Of a DNA stretch of 64,000 nt, positions 45,692 to 56,691 are shown in pieces. The notes under the pieces are model-generated. The model searched no databases. It saw nothing but the letters and a program-made list of their open reading frames with translations, and was not told where the DNA came from. The position numbers and the translations under genes are program-made. Source of the DNA: Campylobacter sp. CCS1377 (GTDB lineage: Bacteria; Campylobacterota; Campylobacteria; Campylobacterales; Campylobacteraceae); the NCBI RefSeq assembly GCF_040008265.1, contig NZ_CP155620.1:1736001-1800000 (forward strand), given 5' to 3'. Numbering within the stretch: the first letter of the stretch is position 1; every line of letters begins with the position of its first letter.

Positions 45692-47683
45692 TTAAAATTT
45701 CTTTTTCTTTGCATCCTCTAAAATATTATTTGCAATCGTACTAACACTATTAGAAATAATAGAAGAATCATTAGCAATCTTTACATTTTCTTGAGTAACA
45801 TTTTCTATGTGGGCAACTGCATCATTAATTTGAGTAATGCCTATGGTTTGTTCTTTAATACTTTCTGCCATATCATTAATTGATTGAACAAGTAAATTTG
45901 CATTTGCTTCTATTTCACTTAAAGATTTTTGAGTTCTCTCTGCTAGTTTTCTAACCTCATCGGCCACAACTGCAAAACCTCTTCCGTGTTCTCCAGCTCT
46001 TGCGGCTTCTATAGCAGCATTTAATGCTAAAAGATTAATTTGATCAGCTATATCTCCAATAATACTTGTAACATTTTTAATTTCTTCACTTTGAGTAATA
46101 ACATCACTTGTTTTTTGTGACACATTTTGCATTGAAGAAGTAATTTCTTCTAAAGCAGCAGCTGTTTCTTCTAAAGATGCGGCTTGAACATTTGAACTTT
46201 TATTTAAATCCCCAACCGCTTGTTGAAGTTTTTCGGACTCGCTAGAAAGTAAATGAGCAAATTCTAAAGAAGCTTTTAGCATTTTGCGGATTTCATCGCC
46301 AAGTATATTAGTTACAATCTCAACTCTACCTTGAGCATTATCAATGCTTGTGGTAAAATCTAAATTTGTATAAGAATCAAATACCTTATTAAGAGCTGGT
46401 AAATCCTTGCATACAGCAGAACAAATAAGATCTAGCAACTCATTAACTGAATTTCTAAGTTGATTTAATTGAGGGTTTGAACCTGTTGGAGTAATTCTTT
46501 TTGTTGGATCACCTGACTTAGTAATTTCAATAACCTCAAGAGCATTTTTTACCAATTCTTCATCTTGTTTTAAATTACTTTCTGTTTTTTCTATATTATT
46601 ATTAATAGCCTTAGCTATCACACCAAATTCATCATTACTCGATATATTAAGCAATTTTGGATTCTCTTTGGTTTCATGATTCAAATAATTAAAGAAGTGC
46701 AATAAAACATCTTTAATTTTTTCTAAGGGACTAATGAGTTTTTTAATAAAGAAAAATAATATAATCAAACCAATCAAAAGTAAAGTTATCGATATACTTG
46801 TAGCATATAAGAAATTATCTCTGATGCCACCAACATAATCTTTCTTTGCTACAGAAGCTACTATAGTCCAGCCAAAAGGAAATTGTTTGTAATAACCTAT
46901 TCTTTCATATCCTGTCATATCAATATATTCAAAACTACCTTTTTGTGAAGTTTGAAGAAGTTTTTGAAGTTGAATTTCTTGTGGATACAATTCTTTATGC
47001 GCAACAACCTTAGGATCTGCATGAGAAATAATTCTACCCGTAGTATCGGTGATATATACATCCAAGCTAGGAAGTTGTCTTCTTTTGAAATTTACAAATC
47101 TTTCCTGAAAACCTTCAATAAAAATATCAAAACCCAAAACTCCAATAAATTGTCCATTTTTTATCAAAGGATAAGTGATAGTGGCAACACTTTTTCCAGC
47201 ATTCGCTCCAGAATTTGATTCATAAACAGGAGTAACTATACTTTTTAAGCTTTGTTTGGTTTGTTTATACCAATCTCTTTGTCTAAAATCAGTAGCAGTA
47301 CGATCCCAGTTATTAGAAAGCTCTTTGCGTTGTCCTTCATCTTGTATAATAATATCTCCATTTTCATAAGCAATAAACATTGTTGGATATTTAATAAGAT
47401 TTTGAGTTGTAAGAAGAATTTGTCTTTGAGCAATAATATTTTGATGATCCATAGCTAAAATTTCTTTTGCAATGGCTTCTAAATGCTGTTGAGCTTCAAT
47501 ATTCATAGAAATATTTACAGTTGTATATGAGGCATCCAAAACCCCTCTTTGTATACTTCCATATAGATTCATAACTTCATTTGAAGTGGATTTATAATTA
47601 AAGGTACTTAATACACCTATAATTACAACAAAAACGATTACAATAAGTAAAATCAACTTACTTTTTACACTTCTTTGTTTCAT
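45692..47683 (-). CDS. Methyl-accepting chemotaxis protein with amino-acid-type dCache domain
   Basis: A 663-aa receptor: TM1 (residues ~10-30), a periplasmic dCache domain (about 35-295), TM2 (about 300-322), a HAMP-like region and a signalling domain. The sensor has the pattern RDWY, then TPVYES, then GVLGFDI; this matches the Arg/Trp/Tyr/Asp amino-acid-binding motif of dCache_1AA sensors, so an amino acid ligand is likely. The tip of the signalling domain reads [20 protein letters not shown]. The last ~160 codons are almost identical in DNA to those of the receptor at 48791. Resembles the C. jejuni Tlp2-Tlp4 group. Confidence 0.9.
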   Translation of the reverse strand: MKQRSVKSKLILLIVIVFVVIIGVLSTFNYKSTSNEVMNLYGSIQRGVLDASYTTVNISMNIEAQQHLEAIAKEILAMDHQNIIAQRQILLTTQNLIKYPTMFIAYENGDIIIQDEGQRKELSNNWDRTATDFRQRDWYKQTKQSLKSIVTPVYESNSGANAGKSVATITYPLIKNGQFIGVLGFDIFIEGFQERFVNFKRRQLPSLDVYITDTTGRIISHADPKVVAHKELYPQEIQLQKLLQTSQKGSFEYIDMTGYERIGYYKQFPFGWTIVASVAKKDYVGGIRDNFLYATSISITLLLIGLIILFFFIKKLISPLEKIKDVLLHFFNYLNHETKENPKLLNISSNDEFGVIAKAINNNIEKTESNLKQDEELVKNALEVIEITKSGDPTKRITPTGSNPQLNQLRNSVNELLDLICSAVCKDLPALNKVFDSYTNLDFTTSIDNAQGRVEIVTNILGDEIRKMLKASLEFAHLLSSESEKLQQAVGDLNKSSNVQAASLEETAAALEEITSSMQNVSQKTSDVITQSEEIKNVTSIIGDIADQINLLALNAAIEAARAGEHGRGFAVVADEVRKLAERTQKSLSEIEANANLLVQSINDMAESIKEQTIGITQINDAVAHIENVTQENVKIANDSSIISNSVSTIANNILEDAKKKKF
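45710..46187 (-). repeat. 478-bp direct repeat, copy A (MCP signalling domain)
   Basis: Matches 48809-49286 with one mismatch that I can find (Asn/Ser codon in EIEA-N/S-ANLL). Both copies are the 3' coding part of chemoreceptor genes in the same orientation, 3.1 kb apart. Confidence 0.9.
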
Positions 47684-47851
47684 AATATTTCTCCTCGATT
47701 ATTTCATACAAAAACCAAAAACAATTATATTACATTTTTATAAATTAAAATATTAAGTAATAAATTTTTTCATATAAAAATAAATATAAAACCTTAAAAA
47801 TTTTAAAGATTGTTTTTATTAAAATAGATTAAATAGGAAAAAAGAAACAAA

Positions 47852-48572
47852 ATGCAGTGGGATGCAACTCAATATTTAAAATTTGAACAAGAACGCAATG
47901 TGGCAGTTTTTGATTTGATTAATAAATTTGAAAATCAAAGCAATATTAATAATATTTTGGATTTAGGCTGTAGTCCTGCAAATAGCACTCAAATTTTACA
48001 AAATTCTTTTAAAATGCTCAAATTTTAGGCATTGATAATTCTTTGGATATGCTTGAAAAAGCAAGAATCTTAAAAATTATGATTTTGCTAAGTTTGATAT
48101 TAACTACGAACTTTTAAATATACAGACTAAATTTGATCCTATATTTGCTAATGCGAGTATCCATTGGATAGAAAATCAAAACAAGCTTTTCAAAGAACTT
48201 TCAGAGCTTTTAAATAAAAATGGTATTTTTGCAGCACAACTTCCTTTGATCAAAAATTCGATTTTTCATCAAAATTTAGAAACACTTACACAAAAATATG
48301 GCTTAAATTCTAGGATATTTTATGCTTTAGAGCCTTATGAGTATTATGATATTTTACAAAATTATTTTAAAGAAGTTGAAATTTGGCAAAGCACTTATTA
48401 TCATATTTTATAGAATTTCGATGAAGTGATTAAGTGGTATAAAGGCTCTGGACTTCGTCCATATTTAGAAAAACAAAGAATTAAAAGTAAAACTTGCACC
48501 TTTTTTCCACCACAAAAAGATAATAATGTGCTTTTGTCTATGCCAAGATTGTTTTTTGTAGCTAAGATATGA
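47852..48572 (+). pseudogene. Broken Tam-like methyltransferase gene
   Basis: From ATG 47852 the frame reads MQWDATQYLKFEQERNVAVF and ILDLGCSPANSTQIL, typical of trans-aconitate 2-methyltransferase and relatives. It shifts near 48010, continues as IDNSLDMLEKA, shifts again, gives NASIHWIENQNKLFKELSEL and AAQLPLIKNSIFHQNLETLT, meets a TAG near 48412, and ends FDEVIKWYKGSGLRPYLEKQ, then LSMPRLFFVAKI. The order is that of a single ~240-aa enzyme with at least two frameshifts and one nonsense codon. It lies between the two receptor genes that share a long repeat. Confidence 0.75.
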
Positions 48573-48755
48573 TTTAGTTTGTGTTTTCAAATTTATCCAA
48601 ATACTTAATTTGCCAAAAGATCATCAAATATAATACCGTCAATTTTAGTTTTTCATCAAGCTTAGGTGAAAAAGCTGTAGTTTTCATCGCAAAAATGCTA
48701 AAATAAAGTAAAAATGGGATTTTAAACTAGAATTTTTAAATATTGAGAAATATCA

Positions 48756-48786
48756 AAGAATAAAGGAACAGAGCTCCTTTATTCTT
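48756..48786 (-). terminator. Hairpin at the 3' end of the second chemoreceptor gene
   Basis: A 12-bp perfect stem (AAGAATAAAGGA / TCCTTTATTCTT) with a 7-nt loop right at the stop of the gene at 48791. The T run after it on the minus strand is short. Confidence 0.65.
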
Positions 48787-48790
48787 AAAA

Positions 48791-50911
48791 TCAGATTTTT
48801 TTAGTTTTTGCATCCTCTAAAATATTATTTGCAATCGTACTAACACTATTAGAAATAATAGAAGAATCATTAGCAATCTTTACATTTTCTTGAGTAACAT
48901 TTTCTATGTGGGCAACTGCATCATTAATTTGAGTAATGCCTATGGTTTGTTCTTTAATACTTTCTGCCATATCATTAATTGATTGAACAAGTAAATTTGC
49001 ACTTGCTTCTATTTCACTTAAAGATTTTTGAGTTCTCTCTGCTAGTTTTCTAACCTCATCGGCCACAACTGCAAAACCTCTTCCGTGTTCTCCAGCTCTT
49101 GCGGCTTCTATAGCAGCATTTAATGCTAAAAGATTAATTTGATCAGCTATATCTCCAATAATACTTGTAACATTTTTAATTTCTTCACTTTGAGTAATAA
49201 CATCACTTGTTTTTTGTGACACATTTTGCATTGAAGAAGTAATTTCTTCTAAAGCAGCAGCTGTTTCTTCTAAAGATGCGGCTTGAGAACTAGAGCTTTG
49301 ATTTAATGTTTCTACGGCTTTTTGAAGTTTTTCAGACTCAACAGATAAAAGATTTGCAAAATTTAGAGATGCTTGAAGCATTTTGCGGATTTCGCTACCT
49401 AAAATATTTGTTGTGACCTCTACATTCCCTTTAGCATTTTTTACCTCTGTGCTAAAGTCAAGTGCTTTATAAGACTCAAAAACTCTATGAATTTCATTTG
49501 TATCAGATCCAATTTTATGTTCAAAAACACTAAGCATTTCATTGAGTACTTTTTTAAGTTCCATAAGTTGCGGGTTGCTAGGTTCTGCTGTAATTCTCGC
49601 AGTTAAATCCCCTCTCTCTACAATACGAACAGTATCTACTGACTCTTTTACAGCTTGATTATCTTTCTCAAAACCAGACTGAGTTCGTTGAATGTTTTCA
49701 TTAATCATTTGTCCCATTGAACCCAATTCATCATTAGCTCTAATTTTTATAGGTTTAACTTCTACCTTTTCGTGATTTAAAAAACGGAAGAAAGTTTGCA
49801 GAGAATGTAATACAATAGGAAGTCTATTGCCTACAATAACCTTAACAAAATAATAAACAACTACGCCAACAATAATCAAAAATACAACAGCTGCAAGTAA
49901 AATAAGTTGCTGTAATTTATATAGCGGAGCTAATACTGATTCTTTAGGTGCGGTAACTAAAACACTCCATTTGCTTGAATTTCCATAAGTAGCAAATGAA
50001 GCAACGCTGGCATAGCCAGGTACGCCTGCTATAGTAGTGTAATTATCAAAAATTTCATCTTTTTGCCCTTTGATAGCTTCTAATACAGGTTTTATACTTG
50101 GTGTATTATTTAACTCTCCCATATTCTTTAGGATATATGAAGAGTCTTTATGAATAGCAACTATTGCTTCATCGGTTAATAAAACTCTTAAATCCCCTTC
50201 ATAAAGATCTAATTTCTTATCAAGAAAAACTTCGGAAATTTTTGTAAGATCTATAGTATAACCAAAGATACCTACATACTTACCGTGTTTAGTAAAAACC
50301 GGAAAGCCAACATTGATACCCAAAAATTCTTTACCGTTAAAATTCATTTTCACAGGAGCACCAAAATATACAGTTGAATGGTCATTGTGCTTGGCTTTTT
50401 CCTCGATTTCTTTTACAACTTTGTAATTTTTAAAATTGTCATTAAATTGTACCGATACTATACCACTATATGCACCTGTAGCTTCATCGGCAAACATTAT
50501 ACCAAAACTTCCACTTGGACTTTTATATTTCTTATCCATGGATTCTGTGCCTGATAAAACAGAAGGATCAGTAAGATATAAAAAAGTATAAGTAGAATAC
50601 TCTGCGGTACTGTCAAAAGTATTTTTCATTATAGTTTCAACAGTTCTTAAATCCAAAGAATCTTCTTCCTCTAAAAGTTTATTTAGAGTGTTTCCAACTC
50701 CTTGAGTTAAAACAACTGTTTCATTAAAAGCCGCACTTATATAATTAACATATCGTTTGGATGCTACTGAAATTACGCTTTTAGCTTCTCTTTCCATATT
50801 TGAAGCAACTTGAGAAGTTACAATCATAACAAAGGCTATAATCCCTATGAAAACAACTGCAACAACAGATAAAACTAACTTTGAACCAATGTTTAAAGAT
50901 TTAAAAAACAT
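48791..50911 (-). CDS. Methyl-accepting chemotaxis protein (Tlp1-like, large dCache)
   Basis: A 706-aa receptor: TM1 (residues ~10-30), a periplasmic dCache sensor of about 310 residues, TM2 (about 340-362), a HAMP-like region and a signalling domain identical in its last ~160 residues, but for a few, to that of the receptor at 45692. The sensor ([38 protein letters not shown]) lacks the RxWY amino-acid motif of its neighbour, so the ligand should differ. The N-terminus ([20 protein letters not shown]) recalls C. jejuni Tlp1. No C-terminal NWETF pentapeptide is visible, so CheR docking is probably absent. Confidence 0.9.
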   Translation of the reverse strand: MFFKSLNIGSKLVLSVVAVVFIGIIAFVMIVTSQVASNMEREAKSVISVASKRYVNYISAAFNETVVLTQGVGNTLNKLLEEEDSLDLRTVETIMKNTFDSTAEYSTYTFLYLTDPSVLSGTESMDKKYKSPSGSFGIMFADEATGAYSGIVSVQFNDNFKNYKVVKEIEEKAKHNDHSTVYFGAPVKMNFNGKEFLGINVGFPVFTKHGKYVGIFGYTIDLTKISEVFLDKKLDLYEGDLRVLLTDEAIVAIHKDSSYILKNMGELNNTPSIKPVLEAIKGQKDEIFDNYTTIAGVPGYASVASFATYGNSSKWSVLVTAPKESVLAPLYKLQQLILLAAVVFLIIVGVVVYYFVKVIVGNRLPIVLHSLQTFFRFLNHEKVEVKPIKIRANDELGSMGQMINENIQRTQSGFEKDNQAVKESVDTVRIVERGDLTARITAEPSNPQLMELKKVLNEMLSVFEHKIGSDTNEIHRVFESYKALDFSTEVKNAKGNVEVTTNILGSEIRKMLQASLNFANLLSVESEKLQKAVETLNQSSSSQAASLEETAAALEEITSSMQNVSQKTSDVITQSEEIKNVTSIIGDIADQINLLALNAAIEAARAGEHGRGFAVVADEVRKLAERTQKSLSEIEASANLLVQSINDMAESIKEQTIGITQINDAVAHIENVTQENVKIANDSSIISNSVSTIANNILEDAKTKKI
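48809..49286 (-). repeat. 478-bp direct repeat, copy B (MCP signalling domain)
   Basis: Partner of 45710-46187; see that entry. The identity stops abruptly inside both reading frames, at the codons for QAASLEET. Confidence 0.9.
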
Positions 50912-51083
50912 TACTTTGTCCTTATTTAAAAATTTTTATATACAGATAAAAAATATATTCTAAAATATAAAAACTTAAAATGGGTATAAAATTTACATTA
51001 AGCTGATGAAACAAAAATTTTAACAAATAGCATTAAAATAAAATTGATTAATTATACAATTATTGTATAAAAATATTAAAAAA

Positions 51084-52421
51084 TCATTTGATAAAATAAT
51101 CCCCATTAAAACTAATTAAAGAATACTCCCTTTCATCTCCAATACTTTGTGTAAGTTCTTCTATACTTAAAAAACTTAGCGTATCAGCTTCCACATACTC
51201 ACGCACCTCTTCAGTATTTTTATTTGCACTAATAAGTTCTTCAAAAGTAGGCGTATCAATACCATAGATATCTGGAAATTTAATTTCAGGGCATGCAATA
51301 GCTAAATGAATTTTACTTGCCCCTGCAGCACGAAGCAAAGAGATGATTTTTTTAGAAGTTGTTCCACGCACCAAGCTATCATCCACAACAACAATTTCTT
51401 TACCTTCTAAAACCTTATGCATAGGATTAAGCTTTAATTTTACTTTTAAATTTCTGAGTTCTTGAGTGGGCTCAATGAAAGTTCTTCCTACATAGTGATT
51501 TCTAACTATCGCCATTTCAAGTGGAATTTTTAAATACTGTGAAAAGCCAATTGCAGCACTCACTCCACTATCTGGCACAGGCACAACAAAATCAGCCTTA
51601 TGTATGAATTTTTTCGCCAAAGCTTCGCCCATTTTTTTGCGTATTTCATACACACTTTTGCCTTCGATAATGCTATCAGGTCTAGCAAAATAAATGTATT
51701 CAAAAGCACAAATTCTAGGTTCTTGTTTAAAAAGCTCTATGCTTTCAAATTTATCATTTCCTTGTGTAAAAATAAGCATTTCTCCAGGCTTTACATCACG
51801 TATAAACTCAGCTTCTATCAAATCAAAAGCACAAGTTTCACTCGCAACTATATATCCACCATCTTTTAAACGCCCTAAAGATAAAGGACGAACCCCATAA
51901 GGATCTCTAGCCACATAAAGCTTATCTTTACTTGCTAGGATAAAACAATACGCTCCTATGCTCTCTTTCAAACTTTCAATAAATCTATCTTTCAAGCTTT
52001 CTTTTTTGCTTCTTGCGATTAAATGGATAACATTTTCTGTATCCATATTGGTTTGAAAAATTGCTCCATCTTGAATGAGTTTTTTTCTTATTTCTTCTTT
52101 ATTAACTAAATTTCCATTATGCACTAAAGCAATATCGCCTAAAACACAATTTGCCGCCACAGGTTGAGCATCATTTAAACTTGAATTTCCTGCTGTAGAA
52201 TAACGATTATGGCCTATAGCAATTTCACCTTCAAGGGTTTTTAAATTATCAGGGTTGAAAATTTGGCTCACTTCGCCTTTGGCTTTAATGGTTTTAATGT
52301 TTTTACCATTACTTACACTAATTCCACTTGCTTCTTGTCCGCGGTGCTGCATAGCAAAAAGAGCATAATACGCATAAGTGCTTGCATTTTTTGAATTAAT
52401 AATTCCTACAACTGCACACAT
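51084..52421 (-). CDS. purF: Amidophosphoribosyltransferase PurF
   Basis: A 445-aa glutamine amidotransferase. The N-terminal nucleophile is Cys2 (MCAVVGIINSK), exposed by Met removal. The PRPP-binding loop is VVVDDSLVRGTTSKKIISLL. It makes phosphoribosylamine, the first step of purine synthesis. dapB lies 1 bp upstream in the same operon, the C. jejuni pair Cj0196c-0197c as I recall. There is no obvious purine riboswitch; the operon starts at dapB. Confidence 0.96.
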   Translation of the reverse strand: MCAVVGIINSKNASTYAYYALFAMQHRGQEASGISVSNGKNIKTIKAKGEVSQIFNPDNLKTLEGEIAIGHNRYSTAGNSSLNDAQPVAANCVLGDIALVHNGNLVNKEEIRKKLIQDGAIFQTNMDTENVIHLIARSKKESLKDRFIESLKESIGAYCFILASKDKLYVARDPYGVRPLSLGRLKDGGYIVASETCAFDLIEAEFIRDVKPGEMLIFTQGNDKFESIELFKQEPRICAFEYIYFARPDSIIEGKSVYEIRKKMGEALAKKFIHKADFVVPVPDSGVSAAIGFSQYLKIPLEMAIVRNHYVGRTFIEPTQELRNLKVKLKLNPMHKVLEGKEIVVVDDSLVRGTTSKKIISLLRAAGASKIHLAIACPEIKFPDIYGIDTPTFEELISANKNTEEVREYVEADTLSFLSIEELTQSIGDEREYSLISFNGDYFIK

Positions 52422-52422
52422 T

Positions 52423-53151
52423 TTAAATTCCTAAAAAATCATTAATTGAATAAAATTTCGGCTCCTGCTTATTAAGCCAAATCGCAATTTTTATTGCACC
52501 TTTAGCAAAAGTGGCTCTTGAAGTTGCAGTGTGATTTAATTCCAAAAACTCACCATCTTCATAAAAGCCTACAGTGTGGCGTCCTACTATATCACCACCC
52601 CTTAAACTCATCACTGCAATTTCATCTTTTTTTCTCTCTCCTATAATGCCATCTCTTCCACTTATCCTTACTTTTTCCAAATCCAAATTCCTAACCTTTG
52701 CAACGCTTGTAGCCAAAGTCATTGCCGTTCCACTTGGCGCATCTTTTTTATGACGATGGTGCATTTCTAAAATTTCTATATCAAAATTTTTAAGCATAGC
52801 ACTTGCCTTGCTTGCAAGATAATTTAAAACCGCAACTCCCAAAGACATATTGGTCGCATAAAAAACAGGCATCACTTCACTCGCACTTTGCATTAAACTC
52901 ATGGTTTTTTCATCAAGTCCCGTTGTGCCAATCACTAAAGGTTTCGGCATTGTTCTTGCATAATTTAAAAGCTCATGTGTGCCGCTTGAAGATGAAAAAT
53001 CAATAATCACATCGCTTTTTTCAAAAAGCTCCTCTAAATTTCCCCCTTTATCAAAAAGCACAGTTGCTTTTGCTTCGCTTTCGTTTTTTAAACATTCTTC
53101 AATTTGCTTTCCCATACGCCCATTGGCACCGTAAATTCCTATATTTATCAT
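52423..53151 (-). CDS. dapB: 4-hydroxy-tetrahydrodipicolinate reductase DapB
   Basis: A 242-aa enzyme. The nucleotide-binding start is [15 protein letters not shown], and the signature [15 protein letters not shown] carries the catalytic His and Lys. It makes tetrahydrodipicolinate for diaminopimelate and lysine. purF follows after 1 bp. Confidence 0.95.
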   Translation of the reverse strand: MINIGIYGANGRMGKQIEECLKNESEAKATVLFDKGGNLEELFEKSDVIIDFSSSSGTHELLNYARTMPKPLVIGTTGLDEKTMSLMQSASEVMPVFYATNMSLGVAVLNYLASKASAMLKNFDIEILEMHHRHKKDAPSGTAMTLATSVAKVRNLDLEKVRISGRDGIIGERKKDEIAVMSLRGGDIVGRHTVGFYEDGEFLELNHTATSRATFAKGAIKIAIWLNKQEPKFYSINDFLGI

Positions 53152-53266
53152 TAGTTCCCTCTATTGTAAAAATTGAAATTCTAACATTTGTTTTTTTATT
53201 TTATGATAAAAATTTAAAACTTTAAAAATATTTATTTTATGAAGAAATTTAACAGTATTAAGAATC

Positions 53267-53293
53267 AAAAATCCTAGAAAATCTAGGATTTTT
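53267..53293 (-). terminator. Terminator after dsbI
   Basis: A perfect 12-bp stem (AAAAATCCTAGA / TCTAGGATTTTT) with a 3-nt loop, right after the dsbI stop on the minus strand, ending in a T run. Confidence 0.8.
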
Positions 53294-53295
53294 AA

Positions 53296-54813
53296 TCAGT
53301 CTAAAACATAAAGTTTATTTTCATTATTTTGATAAGAAAGTATATTAATTTTCCCATCTTTGAAGAAAATACTTCTTGCATTGGTAATCACACTTGGGAA
53401 AGATATAGTTTTTACTACCGCTTCTTTAGCTACATCAATTACCGCAATCACATTGTGATTTTTGCTAAGTGCATAAATTTTACCATCTTTATAAGTCATA
53501 GAAGTTACATAAAGATCACCTAAAGTTTTACCTTCCTTTAAGTCCGCTTTTGGAGTAAATTCTGCTGAAAGAACGCGGTCTTTTAGAGAAACTTTAGAGA
53601 TTACAAAAGTTTTTGCATCTTTATTATTTGGCACGGTTGCAAGATAAAGATAATTATCATCTGTAGTCATACTTGCTACATGGTTAAATTTGGCTCTAAC
53701 AGTATCAAGTCTTCCACGACCCAAGTCTTTTCCTTGACCTTCAAATTTACCATTTCCTTTTATAAAATCTGCATATTGTAAAGCTTCATCGGCATTTGGA
53801 TTTTTTGCAAATCTTAAGAAAGATTTATTTGATCCCATAAGAATGAATTTATCTCCCATATAAGGGATAATACCTATAATTGGATCAATAGTTGCTGAAA
53901 AATAAGGATCAAGCACAAAGCTTTCTTTTACCTTAAATTCATCATTTAAAAATACCACATCCCATTTTGAACTCGCTACAAATTCATCATTGATATAATC
54001 AAGCGTATTGATAGCTTTATCAAAATTAATGGTTTGCTCACTAACAATTTCTAGCTCATCATTAATTTTTGCAAATGGAGCATTGTTTATATCATTATCA
54101 AAACTAATGCCTAATTTTTCACTTGCAGGCGCAAAAGCATAATCAGGAGCTTTAACATCGCGTTTTCCTAAGAAAGAAATTTCTTGCCAGCTTTTACTCC
54201 AGCCAGAATCTGACCAAATGATATATTTTGGATTTAAGCTAAATCTTACCGGATCGCCTTGTCCGCTATAAGGAGGAATACCTGTACTTACAAAAGCTTG
54301 AAAAACATTTGAAGCTACAATGAAAGCAACAATAACCATGGCAGATAAACTCAATTTATTAAATTTTCTAAATTTTTCTCCATTTAATTCTTTATCAAAG
54401 CAAGCAAATTTAGGAGCAAAAGCAAAAATTACGCCTAAAAGTAATATTACAGCCCAAAATACTACTTCAGCCCAGAAATAAGTATGAAGCCCAAAAACCG
54501 CCATGCCAAAACCTTGATCTAAGTCCCTATGTGCATGAGAGCTTATGTGATTAAAAGACTGCCACAAACCAAAAGCAGTAGCGATTAGTAAAAACGCTAA
54601 AAATTTACCTTTTAAACCATAGCGAACAATAAACAGAGCAGCCACACCTATAAAAATCATAGATTCTCTTTGTCCCCAACAAGAAGTACAAGGACTATCG
54701 CCCATCATATAACCAAAAACTAAATTTGCAATTCCAACAGGCAACAAAATAATCAAAAGTCCTGCCATACACATTAAAAAATAAAAAATTCTAGTTTTAT
54801 TAACATCACACAT
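53296..54813 (-). CDS. dsbI: Disulfide bond formation protein DsbI
   Basis: A 505-aa inner membrane protein. The N-terminal DsbB-like part has five TM segments in residues ~10-195 and the CxxC pair Cys42/Cys45 (SPCTSCWGQRES). The C-terminal ~300 residues form a periplasmic beta-propeller-like domain (repeats such as DDNYLYLATVPNN and DGKIYALSKNHNVIAV). This is the campylobacter/helicobacter DsbI architecture. It reoxidises periplasmic thiol oxidases, passing electrons to quinones. dba lies 9 bp upstream in the operon. Confidence 0.93.
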   Translation of the reverse strand: MCDVNKTRIFYFLMCMAGLLIILLPVGIANLVFGYMMGDSPCTSCWGQRESMIFIGVAALFIVRYGLKGKFLAFLLIATAFGLWQSFNHISSHAHRDLDQGFGMAVFGLHTYFWAEVVFWAVILLLGVIFAFAPKFACFDKELNGEKFRKFNKLSLSAMVIVAFIVASNVFQAFVSTGIPPYSGQGDPVRFSLNPKYIIWSDSGWSKSWQEISFLGKRDVKAPDYAFAPASEKLGISFDNDINNAPFAKINDELEIVSEQTINFDKAINTLDYINDEFVASSKWDVVFLNDEFKVKESFVLDPYFSATIDPIIGIIPYMGDKFILMGSNKSFLRFAKNPNADEALQYADFIKGNGKFEGQGKDLGRGRLDTVRAKFNHVASMTTDDNYLYLATVPNNKDAKTFVISKVSLKDRVLSAEFTPKADLKEGKTLGDLYVTSMTYKDGKIYALSKNHNVIAVIDVAKEAVVKTISFPSVITNARSIFFKDGKINILSYQNNENKLYVLD

Positions 54814-54822
54814 AGTCTATCC

Positions 54823-54990
54823 TTATAAATTCATTAAACCTAAAATTGCACCCGATTTTCGACCCAAATAATCAAAAACCATAATACACCAAGCAATTAC
54901 TATCAAAGAAAAAGCAAATTTTTCTTTTTCAGGTTTTGCTATCATAAGAATAATAGCGATTAAGATTAATAAAAGCTCTAAAAATTCCAT
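54823..54990 (-). CDS. dba: Small membrane protein Dba
   Basis: A 55-aa protein (MEFLELLLILIAIILMIAKP at its N-terminus, then EKEKFAFSLIVIAWCIMVFD) with two hydrophobic segments. It is preceded by a strong AGGAGG and lies 9 bp before dsbI. In C. jejuni the dba-dsbI pair (Cj0018c-Cj0017c) is one transcript, and translation of dba is reported to affect DsbI levels. Too short for many gene finders. Confidence 0.88.
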   Translation of the reverse strand: MEFLELLLILIAIILMIAKPEKEKFAFSLIVIAWCIMVFDYLGRKSGAILGLMNL

Positions 54991-55073
54991 TTTTTCCTCC
55001 TTTTTTAAAGGCGTAAGTGTAACTAAAAAACTATAATTTAAGCTTAAGGATTTCTAAATCATAAATCAGAATT

Positions 55074-55709
55074 TTATAAAGTTCCACCGCCAACAAAATA
55101 TCTTTCAACATCATTAAGTAGTTTTTCACATATTTTAGAATCTGTGTTTTTTTCAACGATAAGATTGATATAAGTTTTTGTATCCCTAAAACTTCCGGCA
55201 GATTTGACATTATCTCTTTCAAGTTTTTGACCTTCTTTGGTGTATTTGATATTAATATTAAATTTAAATGCCGAAGTGGCCTCTCCTAAATTTGTTTCAA
55301 CCACAACATTCATTTGAGATGCTTTAGACAGAGTTGCTTGGGTTTTTGAGATGATTTCTTTAAATCTTTGATAAAGTCTAATAAGATCACGAATAAATCG
55401 ATCTTCGAAGTTTTCATAGGCAATTTTTAACTTGGTTTTAATCTCCTCACTGCTGCCTTTTTCCGGTGCAACAAAAACCATGTAAAAACCATTTTTTATA
55501 TCAACTTTATCGCTTTTTGCATCTCTTCCACCAGACATAACTTTAACATAAATGGCATTATCAAGATAAATTCTATCAATCATAGGACCATAAATTTCAT
55601 ACTCTCTGCGTCTAATTATAACTTCTCTTGCCATAACATTAAGCTTTACATTTGCCTCATGTATGATAGGCTCCATTTCCTTTTTAATCTCAAGCATTTC
55701 TTTTAGCAT
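55074..55709 (-). CDS. Conserved campylobacter protein of unknown function
   Basis: A 211-aa soluble protein with no signal peptide or TM segment. An N-terminal helix (MLKEMLEIKKEMEPIIHEAN) precedes a beta-rich part and a second helical part (FEDRFIRDLIRLYQRFKEII). I do not recognise a family. It lies between dba-dsbI and metA on the same strand; in C. jejuni a gene in this place (Cj1725) is next to metA as I recall. It has its own gap on both sides. Confidence 0.55.
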   Translation of the reverse strand: MLKEMLEIKKEMEPIIHEANVKLNVMAREVIIRRREYEIYGPMIDRIYLDNAIYVKVMSGGRDAKSDKVDIKNGFYMVFVAPEKGSSEEIKTKLKIAYENFEDRFIRDLIRLYQRFKEIISKTQATLSKASQMNVVVETNLGEATSAFKFNINIKYTKEGQKLERDNVKSAGSFRDTKTYINLIVEKNTDSKICEKLLNDVERYFVGGGTL

Positions 55710-55783
55710 AATCTTTCCTTGACTAAAATCTTAAACATTATAACAATTCATTTCTTAAATTTATTTGCCAAAAATTCAAAATC

Positions 55784-56656
55784 TTACAAGACATAGGGTG
55801 TGCTTTGATAAACATCGTAATTAAGCCAATTTTGAAAAATTGTATTAGCACAAGAACGCCATTTAAAAACAATTTCTCCTTTAGTATCATAATAATTTTT
55901 TGGTTTTTGTTTCTTTCCATCTCGTTTAAATTCAAAATCCAAAGTATCTTTGCTGTATTCAGGATGCCCTAAAATGAAAATATCTTTTTTATCCCTTGCT
56001 ATACCCACGCCAACTTCATCACTTCTAAGCAAAATTTTTAAATCTTTACAAGATTTAATTTGTTTCTCATCCATTATAGAATGCCTAGAATGCGGAAATT
56101 CTACTCTTTCATCTAAATTTGTTAAAATTAAATCCTTATCCACAATATTATGTTCAAAAACACCAAAACATTTTTGTTTCAAAGGCTTTTTTTCTATACC
56201 ATAAAAATAATAAAGCCCACTCATTGCACCCCAGCAAAGATACATTGTGCTTGTTACATTGTACTTTAGAAAATTAAAAATTTCCACCAATTCATCCCAA
56301 TACTTCACCTCTTCAAAGCTCATCTGTTCTACAGGAGCACCCGTTACGATGGCCCCATCAAATCTTCTAGTTTTAATTTTGTCTAAACCTAGATAAAATT
56401 TTTCAAGATGAGATAAAGGGGTATTCTTACCCACATAACTTTGGGTTGAAATAAAAGTGATATTAATTTGCAAAGGCGAATTTGCCAGCAAAGATAAAAG
56501 TTGATTTTCGGTTTGAATTTTTGTTGGCATCAAATTTAAAATCAAAATTTCTAAAGGTCTGATATCTTGCGAATTTGCTCTTTGTGTGTCCATCACAAAA
56601 ATACTGTTTTTAAGTACTTCAAAAGCAGGCATTTCTTTTGGGATGATTAATGGCAT
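55784..56656 (-). CDS. metA: Homoserine O-acyltransferase MetA
   Basis: A 290-aa enzyme of the MetA glutamine amidotransferase-like family: [20 protein letters not shown], the nucleophile in [15 protein letters not shown], and the catalytic pair region [17 protein letters not shown]. It acylates homoserine. Whether acetyl- or succinyl-CoA is used is not certain from motifs; the neighbour MetY-type enzyme uses O-acetylhomoserine, so acetyl is more likely. It is 35 bp after metY in the same operon. Confidence 0.92.
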   Translation of the reverse strand: MPLIIPKEMPAFEVLKNSIFVMDTQRANSQDIRPLEILILNLMPTKIQTENQLLSLLANSPLQINITFISTQSYVGKNTPLSHLEKFYLGLDKIKTRRFDGAIVTGAPVEQMSFEEVKYWDELVEIFNFLKYNVTSTMYLCWGAMSGLYYFYGIEKKPLKQKCFGVFEHNIVDKDLILTNLDERVEFPHSRHSIMDEKQIKSCKDLKILLRSDEVGVGIARDKKDIFILGHPEYSKDTLDFEFKRDGKKQKPKNYYDTKGEIVFKWRSCANTIFQNWLNYDVYQSTPYVL

Positions 56657-56691
56657 CGTAACTCCTTTTATAAAAAATTGATTTGTTAAAT

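Noticed and set aside
45615-45695. Possible 26-codon ORF before the MCP terminator
   Set aside because: Weak RBS, low-complexity Lys/Phe peptide, and it overlaps the terminator hairpin.
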